Shown piece by piece: positions 51,535-62,504 of a stretch of DNA of 64,000 bases (its first letter is position 1; each line of letters opens with the position of its first letter). Below the pieces are notes generated by a model that made no database searches, was not told the DNA's origin, and worked only from the letters and a program-made list of their open reading frames with translations. The DNA lies in the NCBI RefSeq assembly GCF_040054535.1, contig NC_090778.1, forward strand, positions 12,183,501 through 12,247,500, written 5' to 3'. The position numbers and the translations under genes were made by a program. Source of the DNA: Antennarius striatus. Taxonomy: Eukaryota; Chordata; Actinopteri; Lophiiformes; Antennariidae.

Positions 51535-54500
51535 TTATTTACTCTGACGAGATCTGAAACCCAGTTGTTCATTGTCCTGACTGTTCACTAAAGAGGAAGT
51601 GAACAAAGGTGCAGTCATTGAATTCGAATTCGACACAGAATTCAGCTGAGTGTTAGTACCTACGGCCACCGTAGCAGTGGCTGTTGGGTACAAATGGACA
51701 TCCACTGCAACTGTAGTTGGGCCCAAGGAGACATGGTGAGACAGAAACAAGGGAGGGTTGCCAGGTGAGATACTGAGGCTGTGATGGATGGGTGCTGCAC
51801 ACATTTCAGTATTTTGCACGGTTAATGATGAGTGCAGGCCCTCCATTTGTCTCAATGGTGGAGAGGGGGAGGGGGAACGGGTGGGTAATGATGATGGAGG
51901 AGGTAAAGCATCCTGACATGGGCTGTGGTTGTCTCCTCTGTTGCTGGTCCAATCATCAGCACATTGTAGCTGGATGCTGGGCTGGGACAAACTGGACATC
52001 TCGTCCTCAGCGAGATCAATCTAAAAGAATGAGGAGAGGACCCCTTATGAAATGTTATCTATGAGAATATTAATTTATAAAAATTACCATGAAATTTGAC
52101 ATCCTCAAATACTACATATCTACCAGAAAAAAATGGATGTAGGATGAAAAAGAAAGGCAAAAAGGAAAATGAATTTCTTTATAAATGTATAATTTTCTTT
52201 GTTATTTGTCAGTCAGTCATCTTCAGATTACCATCGCTGTATCCGCTGCAGCAGGTCACGGGGAGCCGGAGCCTATCTCGGCAGCATAGGGCGTGAGGCG
52301 GGGGACACTCCGGGTACGACACTCCGGGCACGACGCCAGTGCACCGCGGAGCCACACACAAAGACACACAACCATGCACACACACACTCATTCCTACGGG
52401 CAATTTTGGAACGGCCAATCAACCTTTGGAGATGGGAGGAAGCCAGAGAACCCGGAGAGAACCCACGCAGACCTCCGCACAGAGCGGGACTCGAACCTGG
52501 GTCCGCTGTGTTGTGAAGCGACAGCGCTAACCACTGCACCACCGTGCCGCCCTTTGTTATTTGTTTGGTGCCTTAAATGATATCATTAAAGGTAAGGTGA
52601 TTTTAAACTTGCCTTTGGAGCAACAAAGAGCCTCACAGAACTGTTTTGAACTAATTAACAGGACACCCCCCAAAAAAACTCTTGATTGTTCTATGTAAAG
52701 TAATGTTTTGGTCAGAATACCATATTAATTACAGAATATTAAATGCCTCTACTAGCACATCAAAATGCTTTACTAACAATGCACTGAAAGAACAACTGAA
52801 GCTCATAAATTTATTTTATATGATTAAAACGCTGTCGATATTCTCACCGGCAGGATGGCAGATGTCAGCAAAGAACAAATTTGAAACTTGATCTAATACC
52901 ATACAGTACAAAGAACATGCTAGATATGATCAATGTTTATACAGTGTTGTTTTATAATATATATGAGAATTTTATAGTGTTGTTATTCTCTTCAATGTTT
53001 ATTCAAATTAAGTATTTTTTTCCAGATTTAATTCTGTATTAAGTTACGTAGTAGTCGATACTGAACAAAATACAGCCAACATTGTTTTCTGACATTTTAA
53101 AGTGAAAATCACATGTAGCAAAAGCTAAAATTTAACGATTTCTACAAATTTTAAAGACCTACCAACAACCATCATTGGTTGTTGGTAGGTCTTTAAAATT
53201 TGGTTTGTTACATTTCATGTTTTGAATGCACACAAGACCAAAATTCTGTAAAAGAAAACAGTAATCAAACCTTTGTGTCAAGAATGGGCTCAGGATAAGT
53301 CTCCACAGTCAGTGCTTGACTTTCTGGGCCAGGCTGTGTATCCTCTTGAAAATCCTCAAATGTAGGCTCTATCTGCACTGTGACCAGACTTGGACCTGGA
53401 GGCTGGGCTCGAGTGTCTGATGTGTTGGGATTTTGTTCAATCACAGCCACACACTCATCGTCTTCAAAAGCTCTGCAAGAAACACACAGAATTCTGGTTT
53501 TCTGCTTTTTTTTTACTAAAACAATAAGAAGATCATGTACAAAGGTTCACTTCATTGTGATTTCTTTCCTAAATTATATGCATTTACCGATTTTCGTATG
53601 TTCGTCCTGCAACTCGACGCTCAGTGTGTCGCATGGGAACACCTACATTCCTTTGAGCTGTGAAGATAAATTATCAAATATGTTGTCAGGCAATGCCCTC
53701 ATCAGAAATTTCAACTAATATCTTGTACAAGTTATAATATCACATTTTTTAGTGTGCTATGAGCTAAAGGGGCTGGCAGTGGCTCAGCGGTAGAGCAAAA
53801 CATCTTGAAGACAGCTATCGGGGGTTCGAATCCCGCTCCTGCCAGAAGAACCATCGGAGTGTGAGCCGACGGTGGGAGGCGTCAGCTCACCTCCCAGCCA
53901 CTGCCGAGGTGCCCTTGAGCAAGGCGTGCCCCTACAAGATGCTCATTGGGGCGCGACCCTCGTGCGCGACCCGTCACTCTGCCTCCTTGTACCTCTGTAT
54001 GTCCTCTCTCTATACTAACTGCATGCCTACAGGCCCCTAGTCTGTGCTGTGTAATTAACACATACTGTATATGTACATGAGAAGTGTGATGTGTAAAAAG
54101 AATTTCCCCATGAGGGACAATTAAAAGTAATGATTATTATTCTTATTATTATTAAATGAATACAAGCATATACTTGTACCTATTGTTCTGTTAATAATCA
54201 TTTACATATTTTATTAATGCATTTCCATCCTTTTAGTGGTCTGATTTATATTTTCAGTGGTGTGCCTGAAAGCTGCTAACAATATATCGTGTGAAACAGC
54301 GGTGTCAGATTTGCTATTTGACTCATCCTTAAACTTATTCATATTCACATTTCACAGCAGGCCAAACTATTACTGCAGGAGTCATAAAGATTTATGGAAG
54401 TGGTTGAATCTCATAATGTTCGATAGTTGTGATGTAATGTGATGTGGCTGAGGATCTCTGACCTGCTCTGCTTGTTGGTAAAGGGTCATTCTTCTGGACC

Positions 54501-57500
54501 AACGAATAGAAGGTAACAGTGATGAAGATGAAGGCTAGAGACACACCCACTCCCACCACAATGGGGATATCATGTTTCTCCAATACAGGCAGCCATGATG
54601 GAGATTGCTGCGTTACTCTGGATTTTGGACAAAAAATGGTAATATCTTGGCAAATATTATAATGTTCATTGTTCATTCCATTATGATTTATTTCACCTAC
54701 CTTGGATCATTGCTGGTCATAGGTGATTGGGATGTATTCCTCTTCAGAAAGTCTATAAGTTCTGTGTCATTGGCTGATTTAGCTGATTTAACTGAATCAC
54801 CTTGATTACTGAAGTTTAGTTGTACCTGATCAGACATGTTGACTAGATGGATACCAGGGATCTCAGGGTCCAATGAAGCAGAAGAATCAGAAGTCTGATC
54901 GGGAGGATGGACAGCTGAGATTGAAGGCTGGGTTCTGAGATGGTCTCTATGGTGGAATGGAAAACTATCTGTGTGTGGTGGAGGAGTTTGTGAGTTCAGC
55001 AATGGGTACTGTGTCATTGAGCGAGGCTGTATTTCAGTTAAGATAGACATTGATGTAGTTGGTTTGGGCAATGCAGGCAAATACTGCCTGTTTTTTTGGG
55101 ATAGAAGCACTTGAAATGTTTGTGACAGAGTTGTTGAAGATTGTGTAATCCAGGGCAGAGGTTTATCCAGGTTCTTCACTTTGGTTTGATGAATGAGGGC
55201 TGAAGATGACTTTGTAAACAACTGGCTAGATGGAGTCTGGTGAAATTCAACTTGTGGGGGAAAAGACTGTGCAGCTGAGTAGGTTGTCTTTGATTGAGTA
55301 AGGACACTCTCTGTTGGAGTGAGTGGATATGAATCCAAATTAAGAAAGGCAAAGGGTCTACTCACTGGAAGCGTTGACAGTGGCTGAGACATGTACCAGT
55401 CTGTAATGAACTGTGCAACTTCACTGGCTGAAGGCCAAGCATGGATGTTGATTTGGTGGTCAAATTTAGCTTGAGAAGAAGTCAATGTCAAAGGAGTTTG
55501 ACGTTCAGAGGCTAGATTTAGAGCAGTTGCACTCACTTCACTGACTGCTGATAGCAGGGGTTCACCACTAGAAATTGAAAGAGGATCAGTGGTTACTGGT
55601 ATTTGTGTGTAGAGCTGTGTTGAGAGAGGTTGGAATGTCGGAGGTTGCATCTGTGTCATGAATGGCTGGGGTGAGACGGTCATTGGCTGATACAGATTGT
55701 GTTGTAAAAGTTGGCCAAGTGACCTTTGTGGAATCTCCAGCTCAGCCACTGCCCCCTGGTAATATGTAGAATATGTGGTTGCTCTCATTGTTGTGGTGCC
55801 ACAGTGAAATAAAGAGCCTAGAAATAGTAAAATAAATGATTAATTTAATACAAAAGTTTGTTTTCTCACAGTTTTCTCAAGTGACTTAATTCTGATTGTT
55901 ATGCTTAGTGTTTTGGTAATGTTTTAAGAAAGTAAATACTGTACTGTATTACAAATATCATAGAAACAATGGTCAGAAGTATGAAAATATGAGTCTTAAG
56001 TCCATACATGTGGTCTTATCATGCTGTTGATGAACTTGTAGAACTGGTGTCCTCTTACGATGTTGCCTAGGCACGTCAGTGAACTGGGAAATTGTTGGTG
56101 CTTTGCTAGTGATGCGTCCCTAGAAAATATGAAAGTGAAGAATCTTTAGTTTCAAGATGGTGGGACATTTGAGACATTCAGAAGACACAAAATGTATAAG
56201 ATTCAGGGAGCAGGCCACAAATGTTAGAACGATGAAGTCCAAGTATGAAAATCCCTGTTTCAAGACAAGATCTGCAAGTAAAACACTGTTGTCACACAAA
56301 CCAGAACTTTTCATATAAATCAGTACTCACCACGGACAAATGCCTTGTCTGATTGCTTCTGTCACCATCTTGATGTCCAGCTTGAGGCAGGGGATAGTGA
56401 ATAAAAAAATCAGCAATAACTGAATGGGTATTTGGGTTATATTGAGGACGCTAAAAGGCCTCAATGTACACTAGTCTAACAACTTAAACCTAAAAGTACA
56501 TGCGAAAATGTCATAATATATGACAAATATATGACTTGTTTGTTTTAATACCATTGTTTTTTAGTCTATAACTACAGAAAAAAATAACAATAGGTGGTAG
56601 ATGTGAACCGACCTGTGACTTTAAGGATGGTAAATCTCTGATGACGTCCTGCTCGATTCTCAGCAGTACAGTAGTATTCTCCATCATGATAGTACTGCAC
56701 ATTGGAAATATGTAGTGTTCCATTTTCTGCATGGGTGAAGAGATAAAGTATACTGTAGATCACAGAGAACTGAACTGAAACTGAAACCCAGTTTAGAGTT
56801 TTGTTCATTAAAGTCTTAATGTGTGATTCCAAAGCTCTTTATAATGTCCTTTGGTTTAAGGCTTTAAAAAGTTCTGATGACACCCTGAGGAAGAATTAAG
56901 GCAATATACACCATCACGCTAAAACTCACCATCAATGTGAGTGCCTTCAGTGGGAGTGACCGGCGACTGCGTCTCTGCTCCGCCCCTGCTCCAGCTATAT
57001 GTGATGGGTAGAATCCCCACAGCCCTGCAGGGTAGGACTGCTGAGGCCCCGATCCTGCATCTCACCTCTCCTACAAAGGTCACTATGATAGGACTGACTG
57101 AGGAAGAAAGAGTGACAGGGTTTTCGGTGCAGAAATGTACACTAATTTTCAAACTGGTGTAATTTTATCATCATTAGAATTTCAGAATTTTACTGATTGA
57201 TTAATAAATATGTCATTTTTTATTTTCGTGGCAACTATTTTTATAAAGGAAGCAATTTTGTGGCACATGATTATTGCTTTGTAAATGTCTCTTCATTTCT
57301 TTCATTGAATTTGATTCTGAAACTCCTGTAAAATTATGGAAAAATGTTTATCACTTTAGTCAAAGCCAAAGAAGTCAAATCTAAGTGTCTTGTTTTATCC
57401 ACAACCCCCAGAAGACCACATTAAATGTCATTTAAACAATAGCAAGAGAGGTTGAAATCAAACAATTTGGATGTTTTTAATGAAAATTAACTGATTTTAA

Positions 57501-60500
57501 CACTGCTGCTCTAACTTCATGTATTTGTACAGGAAAATATTTTGCTTACACTAGAGACTCAAGATATTTTCTGTCTGCATCAAGTGTTCTTTAGTCAAAA
57601 TAACATAACAACACTGCTAAATGTAATTTCCTGGATTAGAACAGGCAGAATGTCACTCCTCAGTCTAACTCTATGATTTATAGTTAAAGTATATTGAATA
57701 TTGACAGTAACAATATATTATGGACTGCTGTTTCTGCCGCCAATGTCATACCATGGTCAGATCCATGTGGCTGTGTGCATACAGTAGTTTGTGTAGCACT
57801 GATGTCTTTGCATGAATCGTTCTTTCAACAGATATGGTGTTTTAACTCTTGTAATCTTCCTTCAAGCGTTATTCTGTTTGAAATGATTAAATGTAACATA
57901 ATTTAATTTTGTTCATCTGTATAGAACTGTTGATTTGAGTTGTGCATGTCTTCATAATTTTGTGTTGTGTTGTGTTTAGCACATAAATGTGTGCATAAGT
58001 GTGTAAAGATTACCAGCAACCCTCAGCAGTGAGGCGTTATGGCTTTGGCCCAGTGTGTTGGAGGCCACACACACGTACAGTCCCTCATCATATTTCCTGG
58101 CTGATTGGATGTAGAGTGTTGTGTTTCTCAGTCTGCGTGGGAAACATTAATATTATATCATATACTGTAACTAGTGGCAACCCGTGGAAATTCCACGATA
58201 AAACAATAATATCAGACTTCATACCAAACATGAAAAGAATAAATAGCTATCTTGTTCTATGGAGCTAACATTACACTGCTACAATAGCCAACTGATGCTA
58301 GCCGAGCTTTTGATGCAACACGTGAGACAAGGTGATGTCATGTATCCTAGCACATATTCCTTCTAGATTACTTTACTACCTGAACAGTGACATTTTAGGT
58401 GAATGAATGATGAATGAAGAAATAAATAAATATATAAACTTTATGACTCATAAAGAAAAAAAACAGACGGACAAATATCCAACTGTCAAGAATGTTCATC
58501 AACGTCTCTTTGGCCTGAAGCTGTTACACGCCAGAAAATAGCTGGTTCTGTGTGTACATGTAGACACAGGTCACACACACTAACGTCTCAGCGGTTTTTG
58601 TTGCAGGGACGACAACCACAACAACGCAGATCCAGCGTTTTCAAAAAACTTCACTTTGGCCGGTGTTTTCATCCCGGATATCTGCGTTGTCGTGTGGACA
58701 AAAGGCGTAACCGCAACAAAAAGCCTCGATGCCCGATGTCTCACGCCATATTGTTCACGTGATTCCTTCTGGCTGATGCGCCGTGATTGGTTGGGCGCTT
58801 GATTGACAGGTAGTGGGTGGAGTTAAAAGCATGACAGTGGGAGGTTTTCAAGTGAGCTTATTCAAATATATAGGTGGGGAGATGGGCTTGTTGCAAAACA
58901 CCATAAACCATCATTCTTTAAAAATCACTACAAATGAACTCACCCCAAAATAAATTTGCCTCCAGTCTGCTTAGAGTGTCCTCTTTTGACCCAGGTGATA
59001 GTGGGTTGAGGGTTCCCTGACACCTGGCACTGCAGCAGAACCCGACCACCCAGAGGCACCGTCAAAGCCTGGGGCCACAGTTGCGCTGATGGAGGGGCTG
59101 CCAAGAGGAGCGATTATTATACATGTACATGTTCCACTGCAATGGTTCATAAACACAGCTCAGCAGATAGCTTTTATTGCCATACCTAGCACAGTTATCA
59201 CTGCTCTTCTAGAGGAGAGAAATCTTCGCAGGTGGATGTTGGAGGCCCTGCAGAAGTAACTCCCACTGTCCTGCTCCTGTACACTGCAGAGTGCAACATT
59301 AATGCAGACAGAGTGTATGAGCAAAGGATTTCGCTAAACTTTAACATTATGGACAGCATTATTAGAGACAAGTTCTTATTGTTAGGTAACCTCTGTTATG
59401 ACAAAAGTATAGACAAACAAGTCTATACAACATAAAGTAAAGGTTAAATATAGAGTTTATTTCATCTCAAAAAAGTAGTGCCTCCCTCGTATGTGCTTCA
59501 AGAAAAATTTGTGCATCCCAATATGACATTTACGCATCCCAAAAACAAATAACAGAATATACGGTTGAAGCGTACACAAGGATTGAGTTTTGCCAAAAGT
59601 ACATTATAAAAATGAAACAAACTGATAATTTCAATGTTCTTATTAATAACATCATAACTACGTAAAAAGAAAAAAAGGGTACAATTATATCTTAGTTTTA
59701 TCAAAATGTTAAAGTCAGGCAGTCATTTAAAAAATAAAGAAAGATGAAATGCAAGTGGGGTTTTTTTCACTTTTGCTTTTCACTCAATAGTTTTCTTTGC
59801 CTTTAATTCATATATTCTCCTGTGGACACTGCACCAAGCTGACAGAGCCTTCTCATCACACATTTCGGTAATACCTGTCAGTAATATCTGTCTCTTTTTC
59901 TTCTTTTTCTTCTTTTCTTTTCATTGTTTTTTTTATGAAAGAAAGCACTTATTGTCACTTGCTTTTTCTCCAACTTTTGCATCTTTTTCGGAGGCATGGG
60001 AATAACCAATCAATCAGTCAAACAACCTTTACAGTATTTGTATAGCACTTAATCACATCAGCAGACAATTCAAAGCACTTTAACAAACAGAGAAACCCAA
60101 TAGGACTCTACAAGCATAAACGACAGCTTATGCTTGCTCTAGAGTGTCTTACTAACTCCTCGCTCTCACTGCAGCGTGTAAAACGACCAGATGTTGTGTT
60201 GCTGTTTGGTCGATTTTAATAAGGCAGAATCATGCGGGTGAGTCCCGTGACAAGAAATTTAATTGGAGAATGGAAAAGTTGAGTAATTTTGTTGAATGAA
60301 AGTGCATTTAAAGCTTGCGTCCCACGGACACATGCTGTCTTGACGATTGTATGTCCCTGTCAAAAAATGTGCATCAAAGAGGCAAGGATGCATGCAAATG
60401 GGAACACTGAATATATGTGGAAAGTTTAGGTATCCCTATAACTTGAACTATTAATTTATGTATCTATAATGTATCACAATGTTTTACAAACTGCAGGGGT

Positions 60501-62504
60501 AAAATCTGTTTAGAACAACCATTTATACAACTGCATTACAAAAATACAAACCAAAAAACTTCTCAATTCATCATCTAATGGTCTTTACGACATGGCCAGA
60601 CATCATAATAAAGGTAAGTCAAAATGCTTTGGAAATTAATTTTTTAACCACAATTTTTAAACCTTTAAATGCTGCCCATACCTGTGGATGAATAGGTCTC
60701 CATTTGGCAGCAAAGTTGTGGATGCTGTGGGAATGATAGGTTTGTTGTTTTTAAACCAGGATACCTGGGCTTCTGGTCTGCTGTATGGTGGCCTGCAGGT
60801 GAATGTAACATTTTCTCCCTTCTTCACCGTCCTGTTTGTGGGATTCTGGATGAAAACCCAGTCCATCTCTAGCAACAAAACATGTCCATCATTTAAATCT
60901 ATGTGTATTTTTCAATCTAGTATCAGTTTTATACTATGCTACAAGAATCAAAGAGGTATCATTCAGCCACTTATCCGAAGTACAGGTGATGTGTTACGCT
61001 CGAGCCTGTTCTAGCTGACTACAGCCGAGAGGCAGGGTACACTCTGGACAAGTTGCCAGTTTATAGCAGGGTCACACAGAAAGGCAAACACCCACTCATG
61101 CTCACATGCCAAGACTTTGGAGTGACCAAGTCACCTAAGGTGCTTGTTTTTGGAGAACCCACAGAAACAGAGAAAACATGCAAACTCCACACGGAAGAAC
61201 CCAGGTGGAATCAAACCAAAGACTTTCTGTGACGCAGCAGCTCTACCCACAACGGCATTGTGCTTTCCATGAGGTATTTAACTGACAATAAAAACTAACT
61301 ATCCATATTAAAATGCAGCTAAATATTATTTCGGCTGCGTTCAGACTGCAGGGCATATCGGATATTATTCTATATCTGATTTTTAGGGATGACTGATCAC
61401 ACTGTTTTTAGCAAGTGTCCAAATGCGATTTGGTTCTGTTCAGACTGTGCCAAATTATCGGCCGATGTGACAGGTTTCCGTAACAATGACATTGGGGTGG
61501 AGTCGTCGTTCAGTGCGTGTAATTTGTGAGGTCATATAATGATGACAGCGGTATAACTTAGTGATATAATGAACTCAATATCACTGACTTCACACACAGT
61601 GATATTTATATGTAGGTGTTGGTATACAGTACCGGCTGGAAGAAGGTAGGCTGACAATGACTTGATTGTCTCTTTTTGGTTGGATGCTTCACAGTGATAA
61701 AAGCCCTCATCCTCCCGGGTCAAATTTCTGAAAACAGCCAGACATAATACCATAAACATGGACTATCAATGTATGTCTGATCCATCTGACAAACACTCAT
61801 CCCAGGTAAAAATGACTATGACCAATACATACTGCTGTACCTACTGCATGATTGTGTGGACTATGTCTCTACTGTCAGACTTGAAAATTATGCTTAAACA
61901 TGCTTAAATAGTCAAAGCTCCACATTCAAATTTATGCACCAATTTCTACAGCACTTGATTGGTCATTAGTTTACAGAACAACCAAGAGCAAACATTAATA
62001 TTCCTCTTGTCAGACCTGAATGTGAGCAGCTGTCCATTGTTGTGGAGGATGAATGAGGTCGAGCAGGTCGAGCAGTTGTTCAGTGGGCAGCTGTCTTTGA
62101 ACCAATGCACCATTGGAACAGGGAAGCCATAGACAGTGCAGCGCATGGAGACATCTGTTCCAATAGCAGCTGTGATGTTGTCCGGGCCGTCAGTGATCTG
62201 CAGCCTTTTTGGGACCCCTGCAATGTAGGTACCAATGGTTGAAGCTCTACTGAATAAAACATTAAAATTAGCAAAGTAAAACTGAAGACTGTGAGATGAC
62301 TGAGGAATAAGGTGTTTTTCTGAGTGTAGGAATAAGAAACATAAATTCACCTTGCACAGTAAGTTTGGCTGGCTTGCTCCTCTTGCTGGTGTTCAGTAAA
62401 GCATTATGTGTGACACAAATATACATTCCATCATCTACTGTTGTTGCATTGAAGAGATGCAAGGTGCCTGAGGTCTTCTTCTCGTCACCACCTCCGTACG
62501 CTCC
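51535..62504 (-). CDS. Immunoglobulin-superfamily type I membrane protein, 5' end outside window
   Basis: Sixteen exons join without a phase break: 62504-62351, 62217-62016, 61727-61633, 60868-60682, 59283-59186, 59097-58944, 58132-58014, 57097-56930, 56726-56613, 56380-56331, 56119-56008, 55817-54701, 54617-54463, 53657-53588, 53472-53271, 52020-51535. They encode 1,160 aa plus stop. The first exon is the second half of an Ig domain (DDGMYICVTHN). Four full Ig domains follow, each on two exons in a 1-2-1 phase pattern, with I-set motifs such as DEGFYHC, DSGSYFC, DEGLYVC and DGEYYC. Exon 55817-54701 encodes a Ser/Thr/Gln/Pro-rich, mucin-like stalk. Exon 54617-54463 carries the membrane segment, then an acidic, Ser/Pro-rich cytoplasmic tail. 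It is probably a cell-surface adhesion molecule or receptor. I do not recognise the family member; no fibronectin III or kinase domain is seen. Upstream exons must lie beyond 64000. Confidence 0.85.
52197..52564 (-). mobile_element. tRNA-derived SINE (family 1), full length with 13-bp target duplication
   Basis: The element 52210-52551 is in minus orientation. Its head GGCGGCACGGTGGTGCAGTG contains an A-box-like TGGTGCAGTGG, followed by a B-box-like GGTTCGAGTCCCGC. The 3' end is a GAAGATGACTGACTGAC tail. CTTTGTTATTTGT occurs at 52197-52209 and 52552-52564. It lies in the last intron of the IgSF gene. Confidence 0.85.
53146..53201. repeat. Perfect 25-bp-arm inverted repeat, 6-nt loop
   Basis: Arm 1 is 53146-53170 and arm 2 is 53177-53201; they are exactly complementary around the loop ATCATT. 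It lies in the IgSF intron between exons 53472-53271 and 52020-51535, 70 bp past the donor. Confidence 0.9.
53771..54130 (+). mobile_element. tRNA-derived SINE (family 2) in an IgSF intron
   Basis: It starts GGCTGGCAGTGGCTCAGCGG with a clean B box, GGTTCGAATCCCGC. The body GGTGCCCTTGAGCAAGGCGT and tail AATTTCCCCATGAGGGACAA match the family 2 copy at 18002. It is antisense to the IgSF gene. Confidence 0.8.
54497..54568 (-). other. Transmembrane segment of the IgSF protein
   Basis: About 24 uninterrupted apolar residues, including VGVGVSLAFIFITVTFYSL, follow the charged juxtamembrane stretch VLEKHD and precede VQKNDP. This is the only convincing membrane span in the gene, and it sets the topology: Ig domains and stalk outside, Ser/Pro-rich tail inside. 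Confidence 0.85.
54701..55817 (-). other. Ser/Thr/Pro/Gln-rich extracellular stalk exon of the IgSF protein
   Basis: One 1,117-nt exon, far longer than the other exons of the gene, encodes about 372 residues rich in Ser, Thr, Pro and Gln with few Cys. It starts just after a short cysteine-bearing segment (CSLFHCGTTT). It lies between the last Ig domain and the membrane segment. The composition suggests an O-glycosylated, extended stalk. No obvious tandem peptide repeat is present. Confidence 0.7.
60005..60150. repeat. Fragment of an AATCAATCA-type interspersed repeat
   Basis: ACCAATCAATCAGTCAAACA followed by TTTGTATAGCACTTAATCAC and CAAAGCACTTTAACA is a pattern common to many dispersed copies in fish genomes. 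It is short and diverged, within an IgSF intron. Confidence 0.4.
60990..61265 (-). repeat. Old SINE-like interspersed repeat in an IgSF intron
   Basis: Contains GGAGAACCCACAGAAACAGA, GAAAACATGCAAACTCCACA and TGGAATCAAACC, the hallmark order of a common fish repeat in minus orientation. Weaker copies of the same kind appear at about 5275-5520 (minus), 16185-16385 and 42780-42925 (plus). Confidence 0.5.
61323..61515. repeat. Possible DNA-transposon-derived repeat in an IgSF intron
   Basis: The stretch contains paired GTTCAGACTG motifs (about 61330 and 61439) and CATATCGGATAT, a composition I associate with dispersed fish MITEs. Clear ends and target duplication were not found. Confidence 0.3.

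Noticed and set aside
58150-58880. Possible DNA transposon in an IgSF intron (CTAGTGGCAACCCGTGG at left; GTTTTCAAAAAACTTCACTT within)
   Set aside because: Composition suggests dispersed repeats, but I found no matching ends or target duplication, so no element was called.
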